Assembly (NCBI GenBank): GCA_018657495.1
Contig: JABHXA010000010.1
Coordinates: 52,250 to 116,249, forward strand
Direction: 5' to 3'
Origin: Fidelibacterota bacterium
GTDB taxonomy: Bacteria > Fidelibacterota > Marinisomatia > SCGC-AAA003-L08 > JACNLC01
DNA length: 64,000 bases
The position numbers and the translations under genes are program-made. The notes beneath the pieces were generated by a model. It was given only the letters and a program-made list of their open reading frames with translations, had not been told where the DNA came from and made no database searches. The stretch's first letter is position 1. Every line of letters starts with the position of its first letter. This document shows, piece by piece, positions 1-8,719 of this stretch.

Positions 1-2844
1 CTGATCATCGGTAAACTCAATATCGCCAAGAATATAAGAGACGATACCAACTATATCCAGTACATCAAGACTTCCATCAAAATTTATATCTCCACCTCCA
101 CAGCCCTGTCCACCTTCAATGGTGCGTGATTGGACATATAAATTGATTAAATCTTCTTTTCCAGAGCTTCTACTATCCAACCAGTAAACCAAATATTTAT
201 TATTATTGTGAGAATGCATATCAATCCTAGGAAATTCCTGTTTAAAAGGTGCGTCGCAGATTATAGTACCACCTTCTTCAAAAGCCAATTGCCCATCAAG
301 TTTAATTTCCTGATAAAACAAATCCGTAGCCAAACTTAGTCTTGAGTCTTCCCAGACAGCCATAAACGTCCCATCCAGACTGGTATACACAAATGGATTT
401 GTCTGACCACTGCCAGTAAATACAGCCATATTTATTTCATCATCTGTTATTAATGTTTGTGAATTGATGATTCGACAAAGGACATCAAAATCAGCACCAT
501 TTTCAAAATCCTGCCAACATACGAGGACATCTTCATTTTCAGGATTATAAGTCAGCACGGCGTTCTGTTGATCATGTGCTTTGACAGACACTTCGAACCC
601 ATTTTCTTCGCCGAGGATAGTTCCATCATATAAAAGGACCTGACCAAAAATATCGGCATTGCCGTTCCTGGCATCCTTCCAAACGGCAAAAATGCCATTT
701 TCTATTGAAGCAACTTTAACATTTGTTTGCTCACCTTCCGCAGCCGAAAGTGTGGCGGCTTCATCCCAGCCATTACCATCAGCATCAAGATACTTTGTGA
801 AAATATTTTGATCACCGCCATTATTTTGGATCCATGTCACAAAACATCCGCCACCAGGGACTGCTTTTATATCTGCAACGATATTATCACCCGGAAGCTC
901 ACCTACCAGTACACCACCCTCCTGCCATTGTGGATTACCAAGTTCATCAAATTTTTGGGCAAGTACAATGTATGCAAATGATATATCAAATCTAACATCA
1001 GACCATGTTAAGTAAAAATAACCATCATCACCGGCGGTTAGTTTTGACCATAGTTGATTTGAGACAAAATCCGGGACAAATACCGGTTGTCCATCTGAGT
1101 CACCAACTGTATTAAAATTATCCTCGATATCCAAAATTTGATAATACTGGAGGATATTGCCCCATTGATCAGTGCTAATAAAATTCATAAATAAATGATT
1201 ATTAACCCGAGCGATTTGAGGATTTGTCTGAAAATCATTTGTTCCCAGGGGAATGGTGGGTATACTGCCTAATGTCTCAAATGTATCTTCATAATTTTCA
1301 TCGACCAATACAGCATATATGGCTGGATTATTGGCACTAAAGCGGTTATCTTCCCAATAAACCAGGTTTTGATCATTGCCAAGATATACACTTTGTACAT
1401 TTATAGAATTACCATCAATACCGAAATACAATAGTAGACCCTGATCTTCAAACATTATTCCCACATCCGGCAATACCCTCTGAACATATATTCCAATGCT
1501 ACCTGTTCTGAAATCTTGCCACAATACAAATGCTCCAGTAATTCCATCTGGTCGAACTATTGGAAGACTCTGGGTTTTATCCAGGGTACATATGGGCAAT
1601 CCATCAGCTTCAAAGGATATTATTCCATCCCCATTTATATGCTGTGTAAAAATATCGATCTCAGGGGCAGGGGAAAATCGTTCATCCTGCCAGACAATAT
1701 AAACACCACCATAATTATCAGTAGTTAATCTGGGTGCGATTTGTTTACCTGTGACTGTACATACCTCCAGACCATTATTATCCCAATGAACCGTGCCATC
1801 CAAAGTAATTTTCTGAGTATAAATATCACCTTCAATATTGTTATTTCTGAAGTCTTCCCAAACCACAAAAGCATCACCATTTTCTGCCTTTATCCGTGGA
1901 TTATTTTGAATCCCCGGATCATCACATAAAACAATCCCATCATCCTGCAGCAGTACATTGCCATCTTCATCAATGAATTGGAAATATATATCTTTTGATG
2001 CTTCGCCATTTCGTCGATCTTCCCAGGCAACAGCAGAAACGGTTGATGTTATATCATTTACTTTTGCTTTAAACTGGTCACCCTCAGCAGAACAAATAAC
2101 GACGCCATTCTCATCGGAGGCAGACCAGATGGTGTTACAACCTGAATCGATTCTCTGACTATAAATATCAGTACCTTCGCCGCTTATCACCTGTTCAAAA
2201 ACCATAGTTGCAAAACCGACCCCACCGGTTTCAATACTTACGCTGCTACGTGACCCTGGTCCTTCAAGTATTGGCACTCCTGTTTCAGGTGCAATAATAT
2301 CTGCTTGCAGGGTTGTAAGATGAGTACCATAGGTATGACCATGCTGTGAAACCGATTGATCATTCCAAATGATAAATGCGCCACCATTACCATCGGAGCA
2401 GGCGTTCAAAGCATCTTGCTTACCAGCTACAATAGTCAATGGAACTCCAGTTGCATCCCACATTATATCACCATCAGCGTTCACATACTGGCCAAAAATA
2501 TCGCCGTCATCTGCTTCATAGCGATAATCAACCCAAACCACATAGGCACCACCGGCACCATCTGAAATAACTATAGGGTCTTCCTGTCGACCTGGAGCGG
2601 CTACCACCGTTGCTCCATTCTCACCCCAGAGTTTTTCTCCATCCACATCAATTTTCTGAATGAATACATCCCTGCCACCATCTCGTGTATCAGACCAGAC
2701 AAAAATCAACTCGCCATCTACAGAATCTGCACCTCTTTGCCATTCAATATGGACACCTTGTCTCAATGGAAGTCCATTATCGCGCCAGTCAAATTGAGCA
2801 ATAGCCAATGTGAATAGTAAAATAGTGATTAAAATCTTTTTCAT
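1..2844 (-). CDS. Secreted W-x-D-x-R repeat protein with C-terminal dockerin (3' end cut by window)
   Basis: The frame is open from the ATG at 2844 to the window edge (948 codons, no stop). A hydrophobic signal peptide (MKKILITILLFTLAIAQ) is followed by about 15 degenerate repeats of roughly 60 residues. Each has a core like VWEDFRNNNxxGDIYTQKI, then DGxxxWxxxG. This spacing suggests a beta-propeller or similar all-beta repeat, and the protein is probably exported. The visible end holds a dockerin-like calcium loop (GDINFDGSLDVLDIVGIV) at nt 25-81, and a second half-repeat would lie beyond the edge. It is the last visible gene of the operon holding pgsB/pgsC/pgsW, 25 bp after the LVIVD lipoprotein gene. 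I do not recognise a specific family, so the function is unknown. A surface or extracellular structural or binding role is inference. Confidence 0.8.
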   Translation of the reverse strand, partial: MKKILITILLFTLAIAQFDWRDNGLPLRQGVHIEWQRGADSVDGELIFVWSDTRDGGRDVFIQKIDVDGEKLWGENGATVVAAPGRQEDPIVISDGAGGAYVVWVDYRYEADDGDIFGQYVNADGDIMWDATGVPLTIVAGKQDALNACSDGNGGAFIIWNDQSVSQHGHTYGTHLTTLQADIIAPETGVPILEGPGSRSSVSIETGGVGFATMVFEQVISGEGTDIYSQRIDSGCNTIWSASDENGVVICSAEGDQFKAKVNDITSTVSAVAWEDRRNGEASKDIYFQFIDEDGNVLLQDDGIVLCDDPGIQNNPRIKAENGDAFVVWEDFRNNNIEGDIYTQKITLDGTVHWDNNGLEVCTVTGKQIAPRLTTDNYGGVYIVWQDERFSPAPEIDIFTQHINGDGIISFEADGLPICTLDKTQSLPIVRPDGITGAFVLWQDFRTGSIGIYVQRVLPDVGIMFEDQGLLLYFGIDGNSINVQSVYLGNDQNLVYWEDNRFSANNPAIYAVLVDENYEDTFETLGSIPTIPLGTNDFQTNPQIARVNNHLFMNFISTDQWGNILQYYQILDIEDNFNTVGDSDGQPVFVPDFVSNQLWSKLTAGDDGYFYLTWSDVRFDISFAYIVLAQKFDELGNPQWQEGGVLVGELPGDNIVADIKAVPGGGCFVTWIQNNGGDQNIFTKYLDADGNGWDEAATLSAAEGEQTNVKVASIENGIFAVWKDARNGNADIFGQVLLYDGTILGEENGFEVSVKAHDQQNAVLTYNPENEDVLVCWQDFENGADFDVLCRIINSQTLITDDEINMAVFTGSGQTNPFVYTSLDGTFMAVWEDSRLSLATDLFYQEIKLDGQLAFEEGGTIICDAPFKQEFPRIDMHSHNNNKYLVYWLDSRSSGKEDLINLYVQSRTIEGGQGCGGGDINFDGSLDVLDIVGIVSYILGDIEFTDDQ

Positions 2845-2869
2845 TATTTCCTCAAATTAAAATTTAAAA

Positions 2870-3973
2870 TTAATAATCAAGCGAGTAGTATTGCACACCT
2901 GCTCTTGTTGCTGCCAGAAATGAGTTCTCACTCATAAGTTTTACCTGGTAGGCATATTCTGTTTCAACCCTGCCAATCTCATTTGCATATAGATTATCTG
3001 TTGATTGCAGGATATCGTATAACAATATCCCATCGCTCCCACATGCCAGGGCTAAAACATTATTTATTTTATCAATTCCCTGAACTGTATAACCTTCTGC
3101 AATCTCTAAAGTAGTTATAATTTCACCATCTGAATCAAGTAACGCCATGTAACATCCTTTATCATCATTCAGACCAGCATAAATGATCCCATCATTGGCA
3201 AAAATTTCAGAAACCTCACCCTGGATGCCATCAAATTCGCTAAACAGGGACAGCGACTCGTTTGTCTCCTGTTTGAAAACCTGCACACCAAGCTGGGAGT
3301 TTGCAACATAAACCAAACTATCGGCATAATATATATCATCAGTATTGGAGCTTAAGCCATCATAACGGCTAATTCCAGCACCCCAAAATACAATAGTGCT
3401 GTCAAAGTTGTTTTGGACATCCAAATTACGAATTGATATAAAACTACTGTTTGTCAGTGCTTCTTCCATTAAAACATACATGATAATATGATCGGGTTGT
3501 GAATCGTCAATGGTAAATGCTCGAACTTTCTCGCGATTACTGGCTCCATCTGCCGGAACCTGGTAATCCCACGGCAATACATAATTTACATTGTGATAAT
3601 AAATGGCGTCATTATAGTCCATGGAAAAGAATAGCGGTGTATCATGTTGATTCAATTTGTTTGATAAAACTACATCACGAATTTTATCTATTTCACCATC
3701 GCTATTGATATCATTACTACCATAAAGATCCTCGTACTCAAAATGATTTCCGGTTATCTCATAACTGAAAACTTTGTAACCATTTTCATCGGCAGCCGCT
3801 ATGATATACTCCTCGGTAAATATTACATCTTTGCAGTATCCACCAGTTGGCAAGGTCGTCATTTGTCTGGTTTTTACACCTGAAGGTTCTGATGGTGACA
3901 TACATGAAATGATAAAAGCCAATCCGCTAATGATAACGGCCTGAAAAAAGTGTTTAGTTCGAATTAATTTCAT
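2870..3973 (-). CDS. LVIVD-type beta-propeller lipoprotein
   Basis: The 367-residue product begins with a signal sequence ending in FIISC (Cys24), a plausible lipobox, so it is probably a lipoprotein. The body holds several strands in the style of LVIVD repeats, such as DSLVYVANSQLGVQVFKQ, NNVLALACGSDGILLYDI and the C-terminal ENSFLAATRAGVQYYSLDY. These proteins fold as beta-propellers. A segment NDINSDGEIDKI resembles a lone calcium loop inserted in the propeller. The gene lies between the outer-membrane barrel candidate (20 bp gap) and the W-x-D-x-R repeat protein in the pgs operon. A binding or scaffolding role at the envelope is inference, and no catalytic motif is visible. Confidence 0.75.
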   Translation of the reverse strand: MKLIRTKHFFQAVIISGLAFIISCMSPSEPSGVKTRQMTTLPTGGYCKDVIFTEEYIIAAADENGYKVFSYEITGNHFEYEDLYGSNDINSDGEIDKIRDVVLSNKLNQHDTPLFFSMDYNDAIYYHNVNYVLPWDYQVPADGASNREKVRAFTIDDSQPDHIIMYVLMEEALTNSSFISIRNLDVQNNFDSTIVFWGAGISRYDGLSSNTDDIYYADSLVYVANSQLGVQVFKQETNESLSLFSEFDGIQGEVSEIFANDGIIYAGLNDDKGCYMALLDSDGEIITTLEIAEGYTVQGIDKINNVLALACGSDGILLYDILQSTDNLYANEIGRVETEYAYQVKLMSENSFLAATRAGVQYYSLDY

Positions 3974-3993
3974 ATTTATGTTTTATTAAATGT

Positions 3994-5058
3994 TTAATAG
4001 TAGAAATCCAAAGCGAAATCATAATTGACTTTCAACCATATTTCAAATTTGGAGAATGACTTTTCCGACTCTACCCAATTGTACTCTGACTCCGTTGTTC
4101 TATGTCGATAATTGAGTTTGAATTGTAACGATAAATCCTCAAGGAAATCTTTATTTAGTAGAAGAGATGCTTTATAATCTATATGTTCTCTACCGGTATG
4201 CAGAGGGTCATCTGAAATTTCACTCTTATACTTCCGATGATCAGCAGTGAGTGACAAAGATGCACTTTTAAAGAAATGGTCTGGATAGTGAATCAGCTGT
4301 GCACCAACAATACTCATATCATATGATCTGTCAACCGTTGTTGATAAGAGTCCATCATCGTAAGAAGTATTATCTCCTTTGCCAAAGGCATACCAGGCAG
4401 ATAGTTTGAAGTCAGGAAGCAGTTGTGTATAACCACGGAATTCGAGAGTACTCACCTCAGTATCAAACTCAGTAAAATACTGATTAAAATACTGGCGGTT
4501 AAGCCGTGGTTTTATTCTGAACCATGATTTTTTGTATACTTTAAATGAGTATGTGAGATAGATGATTTCATTTGAGAAATTTGAAGTAAGGATATCCCTG
4601 CTGATGCTGTCTTTATCGCGGTAATATCGTAATAGAACTTGAGGCGCATTCACATATCCAAAGCGCAACCATTGATAGGGACCAAGATGCTGTTCAACAA
4701 GGAATGAGAATACTGAATAAGACTTTTCATTCGATTGTCCAAATTTTACTTTTGAGATTTTGAAGGTGAATTTGGTCTCATTTTCATTAAAAAATACGGG
4801 ATTGTAATTCAATCGAAATTCAGGACGGATAACTGCACTATCGTATGTGTCTGTATCGCCAAGAATGAATGGATTGTAATCGGCATCATTTTTTTCGGCA
4901 GAGGATAATCTTAGAAAATTACTGTCATACCCAAACGACATGGAAGTACGTATATACAGAGGCACATTCAGTCCATTTTTCCAATTATTGGATTGGGCCT
5001 CAATCTGCTGCGGTAAAAACAGATATATAATTACTGGCAATGACCAAATGAATTTCAT
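3994..5058 (-). CDS. Probable outer-membrane beta-barrel protein
   Basis: The 354-residue product has a clear signal peptide (MKFIWSLPVIIYLFLPQQIEAQ). The rest is rich in alternating aromatic and polar strands, and it ends on an aromatic residue (DFALDFYY), as many outer-membrane barrels do. Segments such as RPEFRLNYNPVFF and SLQFKLNYRHRTT read as amphipathic beta strands. No named family is recognised. It sits 15 bp after the duplicated-domain protein and 20 bp before the LVIVD lipoprotein in the pgs operon. An attractive but unproven idea is that it carries the polymer, or a partner protein, across the outer membrane. It could equally be an unrelated porin-like protein. Confidence 0.65.
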   Translation of the reverse strand: MKFIWSLPVIIYLFLPQQIEAQSNNWKNGLNVPLYIRTSMSFGYDSNFLRLSSAEKNDADYNPFILGDTDTYDSAVIRPEFRLNYNPVFFNENETKFTFKISKVKFGQSNEKSYSVFSFLVEQHLGPYQWLRFGYVNAPQVLLRYYRDKDSISRDILTSNFSNEIIYLTYSFKVYKKSWFRIKPRLNRQYFNQYFTEFDTEVSTLEFRGYTQLLPDFKLSAWYAFGKGDNTSYDDGLLSTTVDRSYDMSIVGAQLIHYPDHFFKSASLSLTADHRKYKSEISDDPLHTGREHIDYKASLLLNKDFLEDLSLQFKLNYRHRTTESEYNWVESEKSFSKFEIWLKVNYDFALDFYY

Positions 5059-5073
5059 TTAAGAAATCGAACC

Positions 5074-5949
5074 CTATTCACTATCTGTTGCTAATGCCCG
5101 GATAAAAACTCTTTTGCCCTTATCCATCATTTCAAGTTTTAGTCTATGAGGACCATTATCCAGTTCTACAACTGAAGATCGCCATTTTCCCGGCACAATA
5201 GTTTTATCCTCTTTAACGGCACTGAGATCAGAGCGCTCTGAACTGAAATAATAGGTTCCAAGTACTTCATCACCTTTCCACAAACGAATACGATACGGTT
5301 CTTCTCCAGTCATCCAGTCAGCAAAAATGAGCCTGTTTATAAATTCTACATGTGTGGGTCCATTAAAATTATAGACTAGTGGGTTTTCACTATTTAACTC
5401 ATGATAACAAATTATTTTCTTCCCGACAATCACATGAAAGGGAATATCATCACCTTCAGGATCAACAAAGGTCGATTTTACATCTGGTTTTTGAATCTTT
5501 TTTGTGATCATCCTAAGAAGTACCGGCGCTGAATTAACCTGCAGGGGTTCAATCTTCACTACATGGGCACCTTTTGGAACTTTTAGTAAATATTTCCCGG
5601 ATTGAGTATATCCATGGCCGGGATGCTGTGATGATCTTACACCTTTACTTTTTTCTTCTTCATGCCGTACTGTCACCGGAGTCTGGTCATCAATAAATAT
5701 TCTATAACCAAACTTCCATAATTTTTCATCCTTCTCAGGGACAGCTCTCCGACAGACAATTTGTAAATTTTTTGGTCCATTAATTTCATAAGTAAGCGAT
5801 TCTTTGTGAAGTTGAAAATAACTTCGCCGTTTTTCACTTATGGTAAGGATTTCTTTTTTATCTACCTGTACCGGTTGGATTGAACCTGCCAAACCAAAAG
5901 CGATGAAAGTGAGGATTATTATTATCTTACAGTATTGATTCTGGTTCAT
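5074..5949 (-). CDS. Secreted protein with two tandem copies of a beta-rich domain, pgs operon
   Basis: I place the start at the ATG at 5949 (291 residues), because it gives a signal peptide (MNQNQYCKIIIILTFIAFG). A longer frame from 6012 would overlap pgsW by 86 bp and bury that signal. The mature part contains two similar halves. Residues about 53-140 have YEINGP, then YRIFIDD, then a closing KVPKGAHVVKIEPL. Residues about 192-285 have YNFNGP, then YRIRLWKG, then ELDNGPHRLKLEM. This is an internal duplication of a domain of about 90 residues, probably a beta sandwich. No family is recognised. The gene overlaps the end of pgsW by 23 bp, which suggests tight co-expression with the polymer synthase. 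Confidence 0.75.
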   Translation of the reverse strand: MNQNQYCKIIIILTFIAFGLAGSIQPVQVDKKEILTISEKRRSYFQLHKESLTYEINGPKNLQIVCRRAVPEKDEKLWKFGYRIFIDDQTPVTVRHEEEKSKGVRSSQHPGHGYTQSGKYLLKVPKGAHVVKIEPLQVNSAPVLLRMITKKIQKPDVKSTFVDPEGDDIPFHVIVGKKIICYHELNSENPLVYNFNGPTHVEFINRLIFADWMTGEEPYRIRLWKGDEVLGTYYFSSERSDLSAVKEDKTIVPGKWRSSVVELDNGPHRLKLEMMDKGKRVFIRALATDSE

Positions 5950-7048
5950 AATTTGCCATTCTCTCTTTGATCTGTTTATGACTGTAAATACCCACTGCAG
6001 TGACTGACGCAATGGCCAGGATAAGACATAGCAGGGTAATCCAGAAATTATATTTTAATTGTGAAAAAATAATCCCTTCACCAATGACAGGGGTAGGAAT
6101 CGGCGCCCAGGGTAGGGCGTATGTATCAGCTAAGTCGTGAATATCAAGAATTTGGATGATAGGTATATTATTTCGCGAAAAATCTCTGACGATAGATCTT
6201 CCGCTTAACTCCAGAAGGTCACCGGGAAATGAAACTGCTGACGGAATCAGCCGTGAATTGATTGACGGGCCGATGCTGGCAGCACCACCACCAATATTGA
6301 TTAATGCAGAATAATTATTTAACGGCAAATCTTCAGAATAAATATCCAGTCTACGATCTATACTTAAAACCAGGCTGTCTTCCTGGATAAGAGTGACATT
6401 ATTGCGGTAAATTGATTCCCAGAGCAATTCCCGACCAAAAATACTCACACCCTTTCCATTATCCCCTTTGCCACCAATCGAAGCAGCTTCAGATTTGAAA
6501 TCAAAAACCTCTCGTTCATTGAGGATGGTTTCCATATCAAGCCAGGTATAATATGGGTCATTGGCACCCCATTGAGATGCTCCAACGGAAGTGATTATAT
6601 GGAGATCTAAGTTTAGGGCCTTTCCAGCGGCAAATGTGGCAATATTTGCGCCTGGCATCGAACCAGTTAGCGATACGGCAACAGCATCACCATATTCTAC
6701 CCCGGCCTCAATCATCATATCAATAATCAACGCCGCAAAGTTTGGATTCAATGTCGTTAGCTTGGCATCCAGATCACCTTCATCGGTAGTTGTTGGTCCG
6801 TATTGCGATCCAATTAATGTCGTTTCGTTGGGATCGTTTTCTGAATCGACAAATACACCTGAATCACCAAGACGGTAATCTTTCAGTGCTATCATGGCAT
6901 CCTGCATATATCCTGCAGCTTCGATTTTTATCTCATATCCTCTGGATTTTTCATTTACCTGCGAGTTGATCGCAACATAAAAAACAATTAGATTAAATAA
7001 TGCAAGACCGGCCAATACCCTGGTCTTTTGGATAACCGGTCTAAACAT
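5927..7048 (-). CDS. pgsW: Poly-gamma-glutamate system protein PgsW
   Basis: The 373-residue protein matches my recollection of the PgsW family found beside PgsB/PgsC in bacteria whose loci differ from the classical capBCAD set. It has one membrane helix near the N-terminus (LAGLALFNLIVFYVAI), a large extracytoplasmic domain with glycine-rich motifs (VSLTGSMPGANIAT and INIGGGAASIG), and a second helix near the C-terminus (WITLLCLILAIASVTAVGIY). The start at 7048 is chosen because a strong GGAGGT lies 8 nt upstream and the ATG overlaps the pgsC stop by 8 bp. Its biochemical role is not established as far as I know. It probably supports polymerisation or export at the inner membrane. Confidence 0.85.
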   Translation of the reverse strand: MFRPVIQKTRVLAGLALFNLIVFYVAINSQVNEKSRGYEIKIEAAGYMQDAMIALKDYRLGDSGVFVDSENDPNETTLIGSQYGPTTTDEGDLDAKLTTLNPNFAALIIDMMIEAGVEYGDAVAVSLTGSMPGANIATFAAGKALNLDLHIITSVGASQWGANDPYYTWLDMETILNEREVFDFKSEAASIGGKGDNGKGVSIFGRELLWESIYRNNVTLIQEDSLVLSIDRRLDIYSEDLPLNNYSALINIGGGAASIGPSINSRLIPSAVSFPGDLLELSGRSIVRDFSRNNIPIIQILDIHDLADTYALPWAPIPTPVIGEGIIFSQLKYNFWITLLCLILAIASVTAVGIYSHKQIKERMANYEPESIL

Positions 7049-7487
7049 TGGCGGGTACCTCCATCCCAAATAACATCAGAGATAGCTGGACGATTACGGC
7101 AATAACAATTATAACGCTTATGGTTCTGACAACGCCCTGTCGATCCATCCAGCTGGCAATTAAGCCGGGGATGATATTACCGATGCCAGCCATGTTTATT
7201 GATTGATCGGGGAAGAAAAAATAAATTTTTGATAGATATCCTAAAAGGAATCCAAGTAAAAGAGATAATACCAATCTTCGCTTTCCATAAATGAGCATAA
7301 ATTTGGAAATGTAACGAATGATAAGAAAAACTATAATTGCGATAATGAATGTGCCAATTATTCGCATGGGTTCGTGAAGGAATAGAGCGATATACCCTGG
7401 TACAATCACCCCTCCCGCGGTTACACCCAATGTCTCAGTAAGTATTAAACTGATGACAATTCCCAGTCCAACTGCAATTTCAACCAT
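7041..7487 (-). CDS. pgsC: Poly-gamma-glutamate biosynthesis protein PgsC/CapC
   Basis: The 148-residue product is almost wholly hydrophobic, with about four or five membrane helices, and carries the family's N-terminal motif TETLGVTAGGVIVPGYIAL. CapC/PgsC is the integral membrane partner of the CapB/PgsB ligase in poly-gamma-glutamate synthesis, and the length of about 149 residues is typical. The ATG overlaps the pgsB stop by 8 bp, and its own end overlaps pgsW by 8 bp. The three genes therefore look translationally coupled. Confidence 0.93.
   Translation of the reverse strand: MVEIAVGLGIVISLILTETLGVTAGGVIVPGYIALFLHEPMRIIGTFIIAIIVFLIIRYISKFMLIYGKRRLVLSLLLGFLLGYLSKIYFFFPDQSINMAGIGNIIPGLIASWMDRQGVVRTISVIIVIAVIVQLSLMLFGMEVPANV
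7057..7062 (-). promoter_or_regulatory. Shine-Dalgarno of pgsW
   Basis: GGAGGT on the minus strand, 8 nt before the ATG at 7048 and inside the end of pgsC. It decides that start over the ATG at 7069, which has no such element. Confidence 0.75.
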
Positions 7488-8703
7488 TAACTCGATATCC
7501 TTTTAATTGCGCCACAAACTCGTCTCCCCAACCAACTATATTACCGATTCCAAAAATAAAATTATCATGGATGGTTTTTAAATGTTCAATCACTTCTTCA
7601 GGAGATGCTGACAATGGAAAGGTGAAAAGCATTGTTTTAGGATATTTTTTCTTCAATATACTCAATTCAGGCGGTAAATTGTCACCGCGAACAATGAAGG
7701 CATGAGGATGAATATGCTCATAAACCAATTTCATCAGCTGTTTTGTCCGATGTCTTCTATCATGTCTTGAATTTAAAAATACAGTAATACTTTCGCTGTC
7801 AATTCTTTCTTGAATCAGTCTCCAAATTTTCAGAGTGGATAATGGATCATTGGCTGCAAAAGCACTGAGGAATTGGGAAATACTATCTCCAAATTTCAAA
7901 TTCCAAAGCACCAAGGCACCAGGATCCGGTTTGGCATGTACCATGCCGTCAAGAGCGGTTTTACGATCCACGCCCATTTCTTCACATACCTTTACTGCCA
8001 AAGCGATATTGTCATCATGCTCCAGGAACGGGATTTTTTTTAAAGTTTCGTAAACATCCTTTTCAGGTGTAGCTACTTTTATTATTGTTCCTAATTTTTT
8101 AGCCCGTGCCCTGATGGGTTCCAAATTATGGGTTTCAGAGGTAATCATTAATCCATTTTTCGGCACCGTATTCGCCAACGAATGGGCAATGTCATCCATC
8201 AATGGACCCATCTCTTCAATATGATCAGGACGGACATTGGTTAAGACACCGATTGTGGATTGAACCATTCTATGCTCGGCAACCCATTGATATTGCGGCA
8301 TCACCGCCATGCATTCGATCACCACTGCATCAGGTTTTTTTTGGGCAAACGCTCTCAATAACTTGACCTGTTCTCCAATGGAGGCAGATCTTAAACGATG
8401 AATGACCCTATCATTGCCATCCATTTCTATCACACGGGGTGCTGATCCCGTTGTTTTCGCCAGAGTCCTGATGCCGCCGGCACGGAGTCCTGCAGCAATT
8501 AATCTTGTGACACTAGATTTCCCCCGTGATCCATTGACGTGAATCCGTGCTGGAATATTTATCAAAACCTGATAGTGTTGATAATATTCGTAAAAACCAT
8601 ATACTAGTAGAATTCCCAATAAGGAAGATAAAAATATAACGATCAAGTTTTCACGACCTACTTGGAACAGCCCTGCCTTTGAAATTAGGCGAGGACCGTT
8701 CAA
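7480..8703 (-). CDS. pgsB: Poly-gamma-glutamate synthase PgsB/CapB (Mur-ligase-type amide ligase)
   Basis: The 407-residue enzyme uses ATP to form gamma-glutamyl bonds at the cytoplasmic face of the membrane. It starts with a membrane anchor (residues about 19-40, LIVIFLSSLLGILLVYGF). A Mur-ligase P-loop follows at residues about 55-68 (HVNGSRGKSSVTRL), then the conserved TNVRPDHIEEMG motif and a C-terminal domain containing NSRHDRR. Length and motifs fit CapB. The gene begins 16 bp after the C25 peptidase stop and overlaps pgsC. No capA/pgsA or capD/pgdS homologue is visible in the window, so the way the polymer is exported or anchored must differ or be encoded elsewhere. Confidence 0.95.
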   Translation of the reverse strand: MNGPRLISKAGLFQVGRENLIVIFLSSLLGILLVYGFYEYYQHYQVLINIPARIHVNGSRGKSSVTRLIAAGLRAGGIRTLAKTTGSAPRVIEMDGNDRVIHRLRSASIGEQVKLLRAFAQKKPDAVVIECMAVMPQYQWVAEHRMVQSTIGVLTNVRPDHIEEMGPLMDDIAHSLANTVPKNGLMITSETHNLEPIRARAKKLGTIIKVATPEKDVYETLKKIPFLEHDDNIALAVKVCEEMGVDRKTALDGMVHAKPDPGALVLWNLKFGDSISQFLSAFAANDPLSTLKIWRLIQERIDSESITVFLNSRHDRRHRTKQLMKLVYEHIHPHAFIVRGDNLPPELSILKKKYPKTMLFTFPLSASPEEVIEHLKTIHDNFIFGIGNIVGWGDEFVAQLKGYRVNG

Positions 8704-8719
8704 TAATTAATTTCTAAAA

